In this document: in pieces, positions 22,001 through 33,418 of the stretch
Position numbering within the stretch: position 1 is the stretch's first letter
Layout: each line of letters opens with the position of its first letter
NCBI GenBank assembly: GCA_964036155.1
Contig: OZ038423.1
Coordinates: 15,825,249 to 15,889,248 of the forward strand
DNA: 64,000 nucleotides
Direction of reading: 5' to 3'
Source of the DNA: Diploscapter coronatus
Taxonomy: Eukaryota > Nematoda > Chromadorea > Rhabditida > Rhabditidae
Notes under the pieces: generated by a model
Databases searched by the model: none
The model's input: only the letters and a program-made list of their open reading frames with translations
Told to the model about the DNA's origin: nothing
Translations under genes and position numbers: made by a program

Positions 22001-24182
22001 ATGGGCACTACGGCAGTGATCAGACGTAAATTCTCGGCGAGCAATTTCTGGAAGGACTGCGTCAAGTACAACTGCACTGGCAGCCAGTACATCGGCGAGA
22101 TTTGCAGGTTGAAAATAGAATTGGCAAAAAATGAAAGACGAAAGAACTCTGCAGATACTTGCTGGCCCAGAAGCCGATCGAAGAAGAAACGAAGCACAAA
22201 GTTCGAGTAATGTGGGGAAACGGACTCAGAGCCGAGTTGTGGAAGCCGTTTGTCGAGAGATTCGGTATCAAGCGAATTGGAGAGCTGTATGGGTCAACCG
22301 AAGGAAACTCGAATATCAGTGAGTTCATGTTCACATTTTCCTCTTTACATTATCTTAATTTTTGGGAAAAAAATGTAGTCGTACGTGAAATGATGAAATT
22401 AAACGGATTGAAAACTAGGTCCATTTGATGGTGATTTCTAAATTACGAATTTCACTATTTTACGGACAAAACGGATGGAAAGGGAATGAGAGTAGGGGAG
22501 AACAGTATTTACCGGCGAAAATTGTACCTATATAATTTGATAATAACCCATTTTATCACTTTCGTATTGTAAATCTCATCCAAAATTTCTTTCCTTTTAG
22601 AAATACTCATTTTTGGAAGCGAACTCCCATTAATTTTCAGTCAACATCGACAATTATCCCGGCGCTTGCGGATTCATGCCGATCTACCCGTTCATTTCGT
22701 TCCTCTACCCGATCAGACTCATTCGAATTGACGAAGAAACTGGCGAAGTGATGCGAGATGCTCGAGGTCTGTGCATTCCTTGCAAGCCTGGGCAGGTTGG
22801 GGAGATGGTTGGAGTCATCAAGACCAAGGTAGGACTATTCAATAATTTCTGAAAATTGATCTTTTTCTTTGATTAGGACGCGCTGCTCAAATTCGAAGGA
22901 TACGTGAATGAAGGCGACACGAAGAAGAAGATCTACAAAAACGTGTTCAAGAAGGGTGACGAAGTAGGGAAAATAGTTCTAAAAAGTTATAAACATAAAA
23001 ATTCTAGTGCTTTGTTTCTGGAGATATTCTGCTCTGGGACGAATTGGGATACTTGTATTTCCGAGGTTCGACTTTCTGACTCAGGAAATTAGGCTATTTG
23101 CTTTTTCAGATCGCCGCGGTGACACATTCCGTTGGAAGGGTGAAAACGTGTCGACGACAGAAGTCGAGAAGATCATGCAACCGATCATGGCTGTTGAAGA
23201 TTCTACTGTTTACGGAGTTGAGGTGGGACAAATTCTTTTCATCTCAACATCTATGAGAGGCATTTGAATCATAATAAGTACATGCGGAAGGTAGGTCGCA
23301 GAACCATTCTGAGCTAATTCCCTCCTCGGTCTGTACCTAATGAAAGGTATTTTCAGGTCGGAAAAATGGAAGGCCGTGCAGGAATGGCAGGGATCGTGCT
23401 TCGAGACGACGAGGACGTGAACGAATTCCTCAAGTCGATAGCCCAACGACTCACAGCCAACCTCGCCTCCTATGCAGTGCCTCTCTTCATTCGACTCTGC
23501 AAGACTGTCGATCGCACAGGTAGTTCATAACATTTTTATAGAAAGGGAAGTCGGGAGAGACGAGGTAGTCGGTTTGGAATTCTAGAACGCATCTTGTTCT
23601 AGAAATGTCTATTTTCGAGAGCGCATTATGTGAGGTGAACGTAATTCTGCTATGCTATTTTCGCGCAATACGACGATTTTTCTATTTTTATTATCAAAAT
23701 ATCATTTCTACCGCACAGAAATTGTATTTGGCAACACCTATCTGACGGAGGACGGAGGGGCATGAGTGTATTCTGCCAAATGACCAAGGATTTAACTAAA
23801 GGACACTCAATTATTTCTTGTACTGACAGTCTACATTTCATAGCTAAGTCCTCCGTCAAATAGAAACTCATTGTATTTTGCTCTTATTCATTCTTATATT
23901 GACTCAACATGACAACGCTGAAAACATGTGTTGTAACGAAAGTGGCGAGAGATAATCAGATTGTCAAATTGTAATTGCAAAACTAGAAATTGCCCCCATT
24001 TTACCATTTTATTTTGAGGAACATTCAAACTGAAGAAGACGGATCTGCAAAAGCAGGGCTACGACTTGTCGAAGTGCAATGGAGATTCTGTCTATTACTG
24101 GAATACAGCTAACAAGGCTTATGAGCCACTGACAGAGCAGATGCAGAAAGACATCGACACGGGTGCCTACAGTCGATTCTAA
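19034..24182 (+). CDS. FATP-type very-long-chain acyl-CoA synthetase (SLC27A family; acs-20/acs-22-like), 653 aa
   Basis: Fifteen exons: 19034-19203, 19629-19716, 19905-20012, 20156-20242, 20393-20504, 21066-21224, 21560-21733, 21981-22107, 22155-22318, 22641-22828, 22877-22963, 23008-23065, 23110-23222, 23357-23519 and 24019-24182. Every phase closes. FATPs activate very-long-chain fatty acids to CoA esters at ER or plasma membrane; C. elegans ACS-20 and ACS-22 are the nearest known relatives, needed for cuticle barrier lipids. Seen: an N-terminal membrane segment ([18 protein letters not shown]), the AMP-binding motif [13 protein letters not shown], the FATP motif YIGEICRYLLAQ, the [10 protein letters not shown] block, and the C-terminal signature [19 protein letters not shown]. 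Length matches the family. The start follows an acceptor by 3 nt, so trans-splicing is likely. Confidence 0.93.
20593..20615. repeat. Perfect short hairpin in acs intron 5
   Basis: GGCAGGTTTA and TAAACCTGCC flank a three-base loop, a 10-bp perfect stem in an otherwise AT-rich intron. Confidence 0.6.
20824..20994. repeat. Inverted-repeat element in acs intron 5
   Basis: GCTTGTTGGTGGATCGAAAA at the left is matched by GATTGATCCGACCAACAAGC at the right; several GATCGATC-type motifs lie between. The intron (20505-21065) is one of the longer ones of the gene. Confidence 0.7.
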
Positions 24183-25742
24183 ATCACGTAAATCACGGAT
24201 ATTCATAAAAATGACGGTAGAAATATTAGCTTACTAGACATATCCAAATTATTAGAGATTTAAACAGTTATATTAGAAATATATTTATCGATGTGTTGAA
24301 GATTTATTATCATAGATTACTTTTGTATAATCTGAGAGCTCTATTGATTAGGTTAAAAAGTATGAATCTAGTCTAATGTGCACTATGTATAAGGACTAGT
24401 CTAGAATTGTTTTTTCTCGTGAATAATTAAAAATTCCGGATTATATTTTTCTGCATAGTGCGCTTTCTGATGCCCTAAATCGCCGTGCCATGCTTTTGCC
24501 AGTGTTTCTTCACATTGCCTTTACCCTTTCTCTCTTCACTCAAATATCGTTCTTCATTTACCCATTTGCGTTGTCTGTAATGCAAACTTTGCTCAACTCT
24601 TCGAAATCTAGTGTATCAAAAAACTTGTATACTTGTACCATTGAAATTCGTTTGTGATCAGCGTTTTGTGCCTTTTAAGAATCTATAATAGAACTTCTCA
24701 TAAAATTTCAATATTTAATCGCGCTAAATTAATTTAGATTAAAAAAACAGATTCTATGATAGAACAATTTCTCAGACGCTCCCTTGCAGATCGAATTAAC
24801 CCTCCTCATTTGCTCAACCATTCCAAATTCATCGATCAGGTTCTCATTCCGCCTTTGCTCCTCTTTTCTATTTCAATTGTATCATCGATTTATCATCAAG
24901 TGCAATTGCTTCATTCAGATATTCCCTCCTTTACGAGTCCAGTCTTCCGTTTCTCCTTTCATCAAATTCGGCACGTTCGCTTAGAAAACAGTACTTTCTT
25001 TGTAAAATGTGTGTATCATGAGATGAGATCAATAATGAATGAAAATTGAAATGAAATGAAGTGTTTAATGTTTTGGGCTTTGAATTGTTTGATTAGATAA
25101 CGGGGTTGTGATTTTCAGTGTCCTTTGCTCCTTTGCGCAAATATGAAAAGAAGGGGCTTATCAATGGGAGTGAAAGTAGACAGGAATGGATGGAAGGAAT
25201 ATTCCAGCAGAGGGCAGATCAACCTTGACCAGGAGCAGGGAAGGCTTATCAATTAGCCATTGATTGCCTGACTGCTTTGCATTCGAATTGATCGATAGAC
25301 GCGTATACTTTGAACAGTAGTCACATGATAATTAGAGAGGGATGAACAAAGACTAAAATTTTTAAATTCTAATTTATTTCCTAAATTCTTCACTCTCCTT
25401 GAAAATGGAAATTTTGAATACATGTTTTCACAAGCAAAATACGAGCGGAAAATATCAGGCTTCAGTACTATTCCAGCGCTGACTTCATCGTCATTCACGT
25501 TGTTGAAAATCCCTATCTGGACATTTTCATCAAGATTTTTGATTCGCTATCTGCGCACTCACTTTATCAACAATCTTTTCGATAAATATTATATAAAAAT
25601 AAAAATATTTTTGGCACGTTTATTGATGTTGGAATAGTGAGATTTCGAAAATACATTTGAAGGTCGATTCTAGAAGAGACGGAGTTTGATCGGGAAGGGA
25701 AGGGGACAGCTATCTGACAGCTGCTTGCTGCTACTCATTCAG
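24183..25742. other. Intergenic between convergent genes
   Basis: About 1.55 kb separating the synthetase (+) from the coiled-coil gene (-). Pyrimidine-rich patches at 24480-24600 and 24780-24960. Open frames here lack splice signals and motifs. Confidence 0.5.
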
Positions 25743-27924
25743 CTATTCAGACTTGGGATTGTTTTCAGCAGGTATTTCCTTCTCATTCTTCTTCTGCTTC
25801 TCGGGTTCATGGGCTGTGGATGTGCTGTTCGAGACCTGAAAAATCATATTTTTCATATTAATGACGAGAAATATGAACAATAATTGCGTGAAATGATAAA
25901 AATAAAGAAATAAACTAGGGTATTATACACCAAGATCGTTCGGTATTTAAATTTAAAATTAACGAAATTTTGGTTTTTTAGTCTAAATCAAAATTTTGCT
26001 CGGTCCCGTTATGAAAAATGAACTTTCTAATTGATAATTTAGTCTACAAACTTACGAGTTCGAGATATAAAAATGCCGAAAATATACCGTAAACCATATG
26101 AACTTAGGAAATGGAATAAATTCTACCAGAGAAGAAGCATTGGATTGAGTGGAAAGAACAGATGCAAAAGAGCCAGAAGCAGAAGTCATATTGAAGGCAG
26201 AGCCACTCGTGGTAGTGCTCTGAAGCAAATCTTCAACATTATGAATTGCTCATTCATGGAAAAGCTGATCTTCATGAAGAGAACATGATATTCTCCACGA
26301 ACGTTTGCTTTAACAAATAGAAAGTATGTCAAAGAAATGCAATAGCGGCTAGAAGTTTTGACAATAGTAATTTGGATAGTTGACTATTAGCTGAATTATC
26401 TTTAGTCATGCTGAGTAAAGTTTAGCGCATTGTAATAGGCATGGTATTTTCTACAATTTAGCTAAATTTCATTGTAATCGGCTTAAGATAATTCAGAGAA
26501 TGAATGATTCTAAAAGTCGCATGAGTTCACTTTTGTCCGTAAGTTTTTATTTTTTTATCATAAATCAAAAATCAAAAATGATGATACCTCAGGCGCAGTC
26601 TTCATTGTGATCAGTGTGTCTGTGGTGCAAGATGTCGGTACAATCGATGAGGTCTGAATTCAGATCGTTCTCTTCATTTTTCCAATTATTATCAAAATAC
26701 CTCTGTGAATGTGTACGTGCCGATCAATCTCTCCAATTTGCTCGACACCATTCTCAGACTCTCCAATTCCTGATACCTTCAGTGTTTCATTGCAATAGTC
26801 CACAACGTAATGTTTAGGGAGGAGCATGAATCATTTTTAATGCACCAACAACTCATTGTAAGATCAAGATAAAAATGGTTTTTTTCAATACTAATAAACT
26901 AGAGAGTGCTTCAAAGACAAAGTTATCTCCATCCAACATATTGTCAATTTATTTATTTACCTCAAAATCGCAATTGGGTCTGAGTGTGAGCAATTTGACG
27001 ACGGCATTAGCCTTGCGAAGCTGCGCGTTCCTCTCCCTTGAATGGCAATTCAGCTCGGCTGACAACTCGTCCAGAGTGCGGCAACGCATCAGTAGATTCG
27101 GCATCTGCAGTCGGAAGAAAAATTACCGTGTCTGATCCTAGACCAAAGTGTTTTCAGAAAAATTGGAATATTTTTCAATGTAATGTCGATCTTTCATCAC
27201 CATAAACTGTATGAACTTCATCAAGTTGCAACTACAATCGTCATGCATAATCATTATAGCTTCATCTTTTTTTAAAAATCTAACCTTATCTTCAGCTTCC
27301 TTGAGATGGATTGCGTCAGTTCTGACCTTCTCCTCAACGACAGGTGCCTTGCTGTCAAGCCGAATGAGATCCTCAACGAGCAATTCGAGATTGTCGAGTT
27401 TGCGTCTGGCCTCGATCTTCTGCTGACTGTCCATTCTGCCCTGTCCTCTCTGTTTCAGGCCCATCTGCCTGCACTGCTCGAGCACTCTCTGCATGCTCTC
27501 CAGCTGCTTGTCCCACTCATTTACCTCCATCTCCAGCGTGCTCCCGTACCTCTCTTCCAGGTCCGACAGACGTTTTTTCATCTGAATTTGAATAATTAGG
27601 CAAGTTTTAGTGAATTCTGAAAATTATGTACTTTTCCTTACAAGATATTCTTTGACATCTACAAAATTATTTATCACTGGAAAGGAAAAACAATTTCGAA
27701 GAATTTTCTCGAGTCTTTTCTTGTAATTTCCTATTAGCCAATTCACATATTCAATTTTCGTTTATTCATGCCTTCCCTACCATCCCGACGGTTTTATCGG
27801 CTTCTTTTTCGAATTGCACAGCCATGTCCTTGAGCACTGTCAATTTGCGCTCCGTCGCTCTGTAGTTTCGCAGCTCTTCCAGTAGACTCTTCGTGGCTCC
27901 ACGAGCCTTGTTGAGTTCGGTCAT
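25743..27924 (-). CDS. Coiled-coil protein of unknown function, about 270 aa
   Basis: Six exons in phase: 27924-27781, 27581-27285, 27104-26961, 26769-26701, 26653-26588 and 25835-25743. Long heptad-like helices dominate: SLLEELRNYRATERKLTVLK, RLSDLEERYGSTLEMEVNEW, KIEARRKLDNLELLVEDLIR, ERNAQLRKANAVVKLL and ELESLRMVSSKLERLIG. The C-terminal 50 residues are Ser/Thr/Pro/Lys-rich and probably disordered. No signal peptide or membrane segment. I cannot assign a family. The start is uncertain: the frame stays open upstream to an acceptor-like site near 27972, so a 5' exon could exist. Intron 5 (about 750 bp) contains an open frame at 26073-26288 that I regard as chance. Confidence 0.72.
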
Positions 27925-28210
27925 TTGGGAGAGAGTGCAGAAGAGAAGGCGAGAAACTGACGATTCGATCTGGATAATGATTGATCGATTGGTGGACAAA
28001 TGAAATAATTTCGTTACTTATTTACTGTTCATATTTCAATTTTTGTAAGTAGAAATTTACTTTCTTTCAAGTGTTCGATTTTTTTATTGGATAATTCAGA
28101 TGCTGGGGTCATTATCTTCAACAAATACATTTTATTCATAAATCATGAAATAAAAAAAGAAAAAAAACAAAATAATTCAAATAGATATTTTTAGAGGAAT
28201 ATTATATAGG

Positions 28211-31200
28211 TTATGAGAGGTCGCTAGATTTCTTTGGTAGAGAATAACATTTAACTCCAAGTATTTTGATCATGGTGAAGTTTACAAAATTGCTTCCAAT
28301 GGATAAGACAGCTCGCTGGCAAAGGCGATCGTTGCTTGGCCTGATCAAATATCGCTTCTTCACATCATATTCCCGATGATGGTTCAAAAATTGATTGTAG
28401 AATTCTCTAAGATAAAATAGTTTAATATCTTGGAAAAGTCGCAATTCTATGTTGTTTAGTGTTTACTTACTTCAACCACTCATCTCCTTCCATGCAATGC
28501 TCTTCAAAATCTTGATGTAGTATTCCATTTAGAATTCCCTCGATATCCATAGATGATTCAATTTCATTTCCATTAACAAAATCAAGAACCGAATTGGAAC
28601 AGACAAAGTTTAGCTCATTTAATATGGCCGTCTCTTTCATTGACCATAGCTAATTAAAGGACAATAACCTTAACTGAAACTTGATATCTAACCTGCAGAA
28701 ATGATTTCAATACGCTATTGAAGCAGCGATATCGATTTAGCTGTACATTGAAAGATGGTTGACGACTTAAAAGCATATCGTTTCGGTAAACACACATTTC
28801 ATCAAGATGCGGTTGATTGTAGGCGTCGAACCAAAGTGGCTCCTTTAATTTTTCAGATTAAAAAATGGGACATTTTTTGCGCAATATAATATACCTGCTA
28901 ACACACATCAGACTCATAAACTTAATTATCGTGAACGCTTCTAGAACTTGTAGCTAATTAAGGTGCGCTCCAATGCTAACCCAATTCGTTCCTGCCTAAT
29001 CTGGGTTAAATGAAATTGAAACAGTATAAAAATTTTACAGATGTCTAGATGAGAATAAAATCTGCAAATTTGAATAAAAATGCTTGGAAATAGCTAGCGT
29101 TTACAAGAGCACGCCCCATACTCAATTTGTAAACCTTTCCTCACTATTTTCTCTATTATGATGCAACGCTGTAGTAGGTGCCAGAAAGTTTTGGTAGGTA
29201 ATAGTATAACCATCCAAATAGGTAGATCTCAATCTGTTCTAAACGTCCACCAACTTTTTACCTACTTTCATTTTATCCAGATCAGGCAAGGAAGAATTGA
29301 GTTAGCATTAGAGCGCACTTTGATTTACTGCACGTTTTAGAGGCATTCACGATAATTTAATCGACAAAAATTGTTTCTATGTAAAAATATAAATTACAGA
29401 TGATATTCTGTCAAAATTATGCTTAATTTCAAATAACCTGATTGAAATTTTAAGATTCTAATTTCATAACATTTCTCACTGAATATGTCGGAAACAAATG
29501 ATTTGCCCAATCGTATAGTTTAGGAGATGGACTATTGTAGTTGTTGATGATCAATGAATTCATATTGCTTTTCCGATTGAGAATCCATCTGATCGTGTTA
29601 GAGTCATCCACGGATACCTTCAAAGTTTCGCAAGGCCAACGTCCCTGAAAAATTAAAATAGCGGTAGGTTCGTAAACATGGAACGTCGCAACATCATAAT
29701 ATGATATATTTTAAACTCGAATTTCCTCGCTTCGCGTCCGCTCACTCGTCGTTCTAATGCTCAGCCTTTGGCTGGCTGTTAGAAATTCAATTACATTTAC
29801 TACATATTTTAACTTCAATTTATCTAAATTTTTGTATTATTTGTCGATTTGAAAGATAAATTTATTTTTTCGTATTTAATCCTTGAAATCGATTTGAGTA
29901 TTATTCAAAATTTTCCTTTAAATTAGAATAAAAATGAAAATTGAATGGAATATATATCCATTTATTAGTCCTTTAATGAAATAATCAATCATGATTAGTT
30001 TTTTTTTAAAGTAGCGTGAAAAAGTAATCAGATCATTAAATTATCTTCAAATTCATGCAAAATTAATCAACTCATTTGAGTGTCTTTACCAGATTCAAAT
30101 TAAAAATCGCATTGAATTGATTATCTTTCTTTATTGAAAATTTTCATTTCTTTCTGAAATTAAAACTAATATGAAAGTCTGGCTCGTCAATTCTAAATCA
30201 AAATTTCAAATTAAATTGGAATGAATTGATGTTTTTCTTTCATTTTTCATAATTTTAATCTGAAGCAGTCCTAGGGAGGACGATCGTCAGAAACCCTTTG
30301 CGACCTACCCCCTATATATTTTCTTAAGAGTTTTGTATTTCTAATCAATCAGTAACGTAAACGTTCAAGTTTGCGACCTACCCCCCGTAGATTTTTTCGT
30401 CTGACGAAAGTATTCCCTAGGTCTGATCTGAAGTGAAAATTAGAATTAAAAGAGTTTATCGTTTGTACTGATGATTTTGAAATTAAATGCTAAATTTGAT
30501 TTCCTTTCTATGATTATTAGCCGTATTATAATATTCGTCCTCACCGTTTTATAGTATTCGCTCGATTTTTTTCTTTTCTCCATACTATTTCTCAAAAAAT
30601 CAGGCAAATACTACAATAGGCCTTTGCTCGTCACTATTATTTTGTATCAGAATGTGACGATCTCTTAAAATTATTGTATTTTCCTACTTCTCCTGGATGA
30701 TTCCGATTGCATGGATTAGACATCAGTGCTTCATCGATAATGCTCCTTTCAACTTCGTCGAGATCTCTCTAAAGTAATTTGAAACTCTTATCGTGAACAC
30801 TCATGGAATGTACTAAAGTAGTCATAACTTACTATGTAAATTTCGATTACTTTTGCAAATGCGTTCTTCAATGTGTGCGCAAATTTTCGAATTGCACACC
30901 TTCGTTCAGATTCTTCGGCATCAATAGCATTTTGAGAGTTGCTGTCTTGATTCGTCTTAGTCTTACTATTCAAGCATTTACTACATAATCTGAAATAGAT
31001 CAATCTTTTAATATCTGCAAAAATATCTAACAGACCTAGTCACAGAGTCTATGTCTCTTTCTGTTTTATATTTAGGCTCAACATAAAAATCTTTCTTCAG
31101 CGATAAGGCAATCATTTGATTATGAGAATCATAGGATTCCTTTTTAATCCCTATCGTTAACTTTTCCTAAAATCCATAATATTTAACGCTATACAATTGA

Positions 31201-31953
31201 TATGGCTTATTTAATAGTCGGTGTTAATTTTTGTAAAGTATAAATTTATCTAACTTTTCTATAGTCATTTTGCACATTTGATTTATTAGCCTTGCTTAGA
31301 TGCACTATATGCAGGTTGAAACCATGTTCTTTATATTTTAACGTTAGCACTTGGTAGTGTTCAGAGCGCTGAAAATAAAAATCATATTCCAGCTTTAAGT
31401 TCATAGTCTTTCTTACCATAGCGTATATTTGGTTGCATTTCTTATTGATTAATCGAAGATTCAGTCGGGATTTAAATCCACAATAATCGAAAATCATCAT
31501 CTGAATAGTTTACATGTGTAGAAATAATGATCTAATGGCATCATCATTTGTAGTTAAAAAATATTCTAATCATCCAGAAAATGCAAAGTTATTTTTAAAT
31601 TTCCCACACATCTCAGCTTTATCATACAGTGAAATGAAAGGATTTGGGAATACAAAATTTTTACTAAACTCCAAGTTCGAAGATTTATCAAAGCCAGATT
31701 TAAATCAAATTTGCTTCATATAAATGATCCAGTTTATGCAACTAGCTAAATTTCAGTCGGATCGAATAACTACATCAAAGAATGATTTATATAAAATTAT
31801 CATGCGTTTCCTAGCTTTTATTCTAGAGTATATGAAACATACCAGTAATTCACATGGAAGTATGTCGATGATATTTCCATCCTCAGACTCAGTTAAAAAA
31901 TTATCTCGAATTTTAGAAGACGTAGGGTCCGATTCTTTTAGAATATCTTCCAT
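28211..31953 (-). CDS. F-box protein with divergent C-terminal domain (nematode F-box expansion), 472 aa
   Basis: Eleven exons: 31953-31843, 31500-31417, 31368-31255, 31166-31036, 30989-30833, 30768-30688, 29644-29480, 28953-28903, 28842-28693, 28649-28471 and 28406-28211. All phases close. The F-box is split by intron 1: IIDILPCELL joins MMIFDYCGFKSRLNLRLINK, giving the typical LPxELL...IF...LRLxxK core that binds Skp1 in SCF ubiquitin ligases. The rest resembles the FTH/DUF38 style of nematode F-box proteins (LKVSVDDSNTIRWILN; CQRAVLSIGSNFVNFTMIKI), which probably selects the substrate; that likeness is approximate. Introns 6 and 7 carry inserted elements (30269-30422, 28962-29319). A decayed copy of its last exon lies at 32538-32775. 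Confidence 0.78.
28962..29319. repeat. Nonautonomous element with about 45-bp terminal inverted repeats
   Basis: Left end GTGCGCTCCAATGCTAACCC and right end (reverse complement) GTGCGCTCTAATGCTAACTC continue to match for roughly 45 bp, including TGCCTAATCTGG against TGCCTGATCTGG. The interior is about 270 bp without a coding frame. It lies inside intron 7 of the F-box gene. No obvious target duplication. Confidence 0.85.
30269..30422. repeat. CCTAGGGAG-family element in F-box intron 6
   Basis: Ends are inverted: TCCTAGGGAGGA at left, TATTCCCTAGGTC at right. Inside, TTTGCGACCTACCCCC occurs twice as a direct repeat. The motif CGATCGTC followed by GAAACCC and CTACCCCCTGTATATTTT is shared with 33019-33099. 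Confidence 0.8.
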
Positions 31954-32042
31954 TTCACATTCATAAAACAAAAGGTTGTTGTGAATGTGAAGAGTCAATC
32001 AAATAGCCAGTAGTTTTTCACACATTCAGTTTGCTTAGCATG

Positions 32043-32412
32043 TGCAGGCGACGGAATTAGTATTGCTTTCCTGCCGGCATCTTTCTCGGGTGCTATCGAA
32101 TGCACTATTTCTGTCCATGCGATTGACTTGAGCCCTTAGTCGTTTTGAAGATTTATTTCATCTTTAGAAATGGGACAAAAATAACAGAGCAACCGTCTTC
32201 TGCCCTGTCCGATAGAAAGAACCAAGTTTTGGAGGCACGGTAGAGGAGGAGGTCATCTCTTTATTGAGGGATGACAAGAGAACAATAGAATAGAGAAAAA
32301 AAAGAGTGATAAACAAAATCGCTGGGTCAGGCAAATGGCAAAAGTTTTCTGACCAGCGAAAAGATCGAAAGATCAACACCAAAAATTCAAAACTGATGAA
32401 AAATGGTGCGAT
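32043..32412 (+). repeat. Dispersed repeat, copy 2 (other copy at 3165-3535)
   Basis: Aligns through about 370 bp with the copy at 3.2 kb, in the same orientation. It begins about 90 bp upstream of the start codon of the minus-strand F-box gene, so it would overlap that gene's promoter. The minus strand happens to hold a hydrophobic open frame of 94 codons, broken in the other copy. Confidence 0.75.
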
Positions 32413-32537
32413 CGAGCACATAGCAATAATAATTCTTATCGCAAGCAAACGATTCTAATCGATATTCGTCGCTTTGTGTACGTATAGAGAGGGCTATGAA
32501 ACCGCAAGAAAAAACATGCATTTCAAATGATTGCGAA

Positions 32538-32775
32538 TTATTTATTTTGAAACAATTTTTTTAAATGAATAAAAATTTTAAAAATTTCATTTTCATAAAA
32601 CATTTTGCTAATCACAGTCAGCTGATAATGATCCATTTCTGATAGTTTGATAACAGTGAAATTGATGAAATCACCTCTTATAGTTAGTACAGCTCGTTGG
32701 CACTGATTGTCATTCTTTGGGATAAGCAAATATCGCTTCGTTATAATATTGAACTTCTTTGATAGTATGTATTTT
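32538..32775 (-). pseudogene. Fragment of an F-box paralogue (last exon)
   Basis: The frame reads KRYLLIPKNDNQCQRAVL then TIRGDFINFTVIKL, clearly homologous to KRYLIRPSNDRLCQRAVL and SIGSNFVNFTMIKI in the final exon of the intact gene downstream. Upstream exons are not found in order; a foldback element (32795-32914) lies where they should continue. Probably a tandem duplicate that has decayed. Confidence 0.7.
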
Positions 32776-32794
32776 TCAAATCATATTCAATTAT

Positions 32795-32914
32795 GGTAAT
32801 CTGGAAAACTCGTTGCTTCGTTGCCCAGAAATAGTATGCAATATGAGAAAGGTAAAAAAAAGTTTAGGGTTAAGCGTTGTATAGGCAACGGAGCAACGAG
32901 TTTTCCAGATTGCC
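32795..32914. repeat. Foldback element beside the F-box fragment
   Basis: GGTAATCTGGAAAACTCGTT on the left matches the reverse complement of AACGAGTTTTCCAGATTGCC on the right, with matching inner segments (GCTTCGTTGCC/GGCAACGGAGC). Arms about 31 bp, loop about 58 bp. The end sequence resembles that of the element at 38731. Confidence 0.85.
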
Positions 32915-33018
32915 TGAGATAATGTTTTATCAGGAATATTTCAACTTTGAAAAAAATCATTATTCTAATTCTAGTGTGCATTTTTTGTCATTTTCAACAC
33001 AAAATGATAATTAAACAG

Positions 33019-33099
33019 ACCTAGAGAGGACGATCGTCGGAAACCCCTTGTGACCTACCCCCTGTATATTTTTGAGTCTGACTCAAATGCTCCCTAGGT
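33019..33099. repeat. CCTAGGGAG-family element, compact copy
   Basis: 81 bp with ends ACCTAGAGAGGA and GCTCCCTAGGT in inverted orientation. The interior CGATCGTCGGAAACCCC and CCTACCCCCTGTATATTTTT matches 30269-30422. Confidence 0.8.
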
Positions 33100-33418
33100 T
33101 TATGGTGGGTTAATATCACTATCGAACTTTGAAAGATATGAATCGCTGAGTTCATATTTTGGGATTATTCATATCAGCACTTTCGCAGCGATATCAGGAT
33201 CATATCCATCTGTATTTTCCGATAATTCTTCAATAAGATCTGAGCACGTTTGCGGTGAGACTCAGAAGGTGAAACTTTGAAAGACTTGGAATAATCTTGG
33301 CACTCATTCAATATACATTAAATTTGAAAACGCTTATAAAACGACAGTTGTGAACATGAGGTAAAAATCAGAGATAATAATTCATTTATTGAAAAAAAAA
33401 AAAAAGATTCTTAACTAT

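Noticed and set aside
26073..26288. Basic 71-codon frame in an intron of the coiled-coil gene
   Set aside because: Opposite strand within an intron, no motif, no splice partners.
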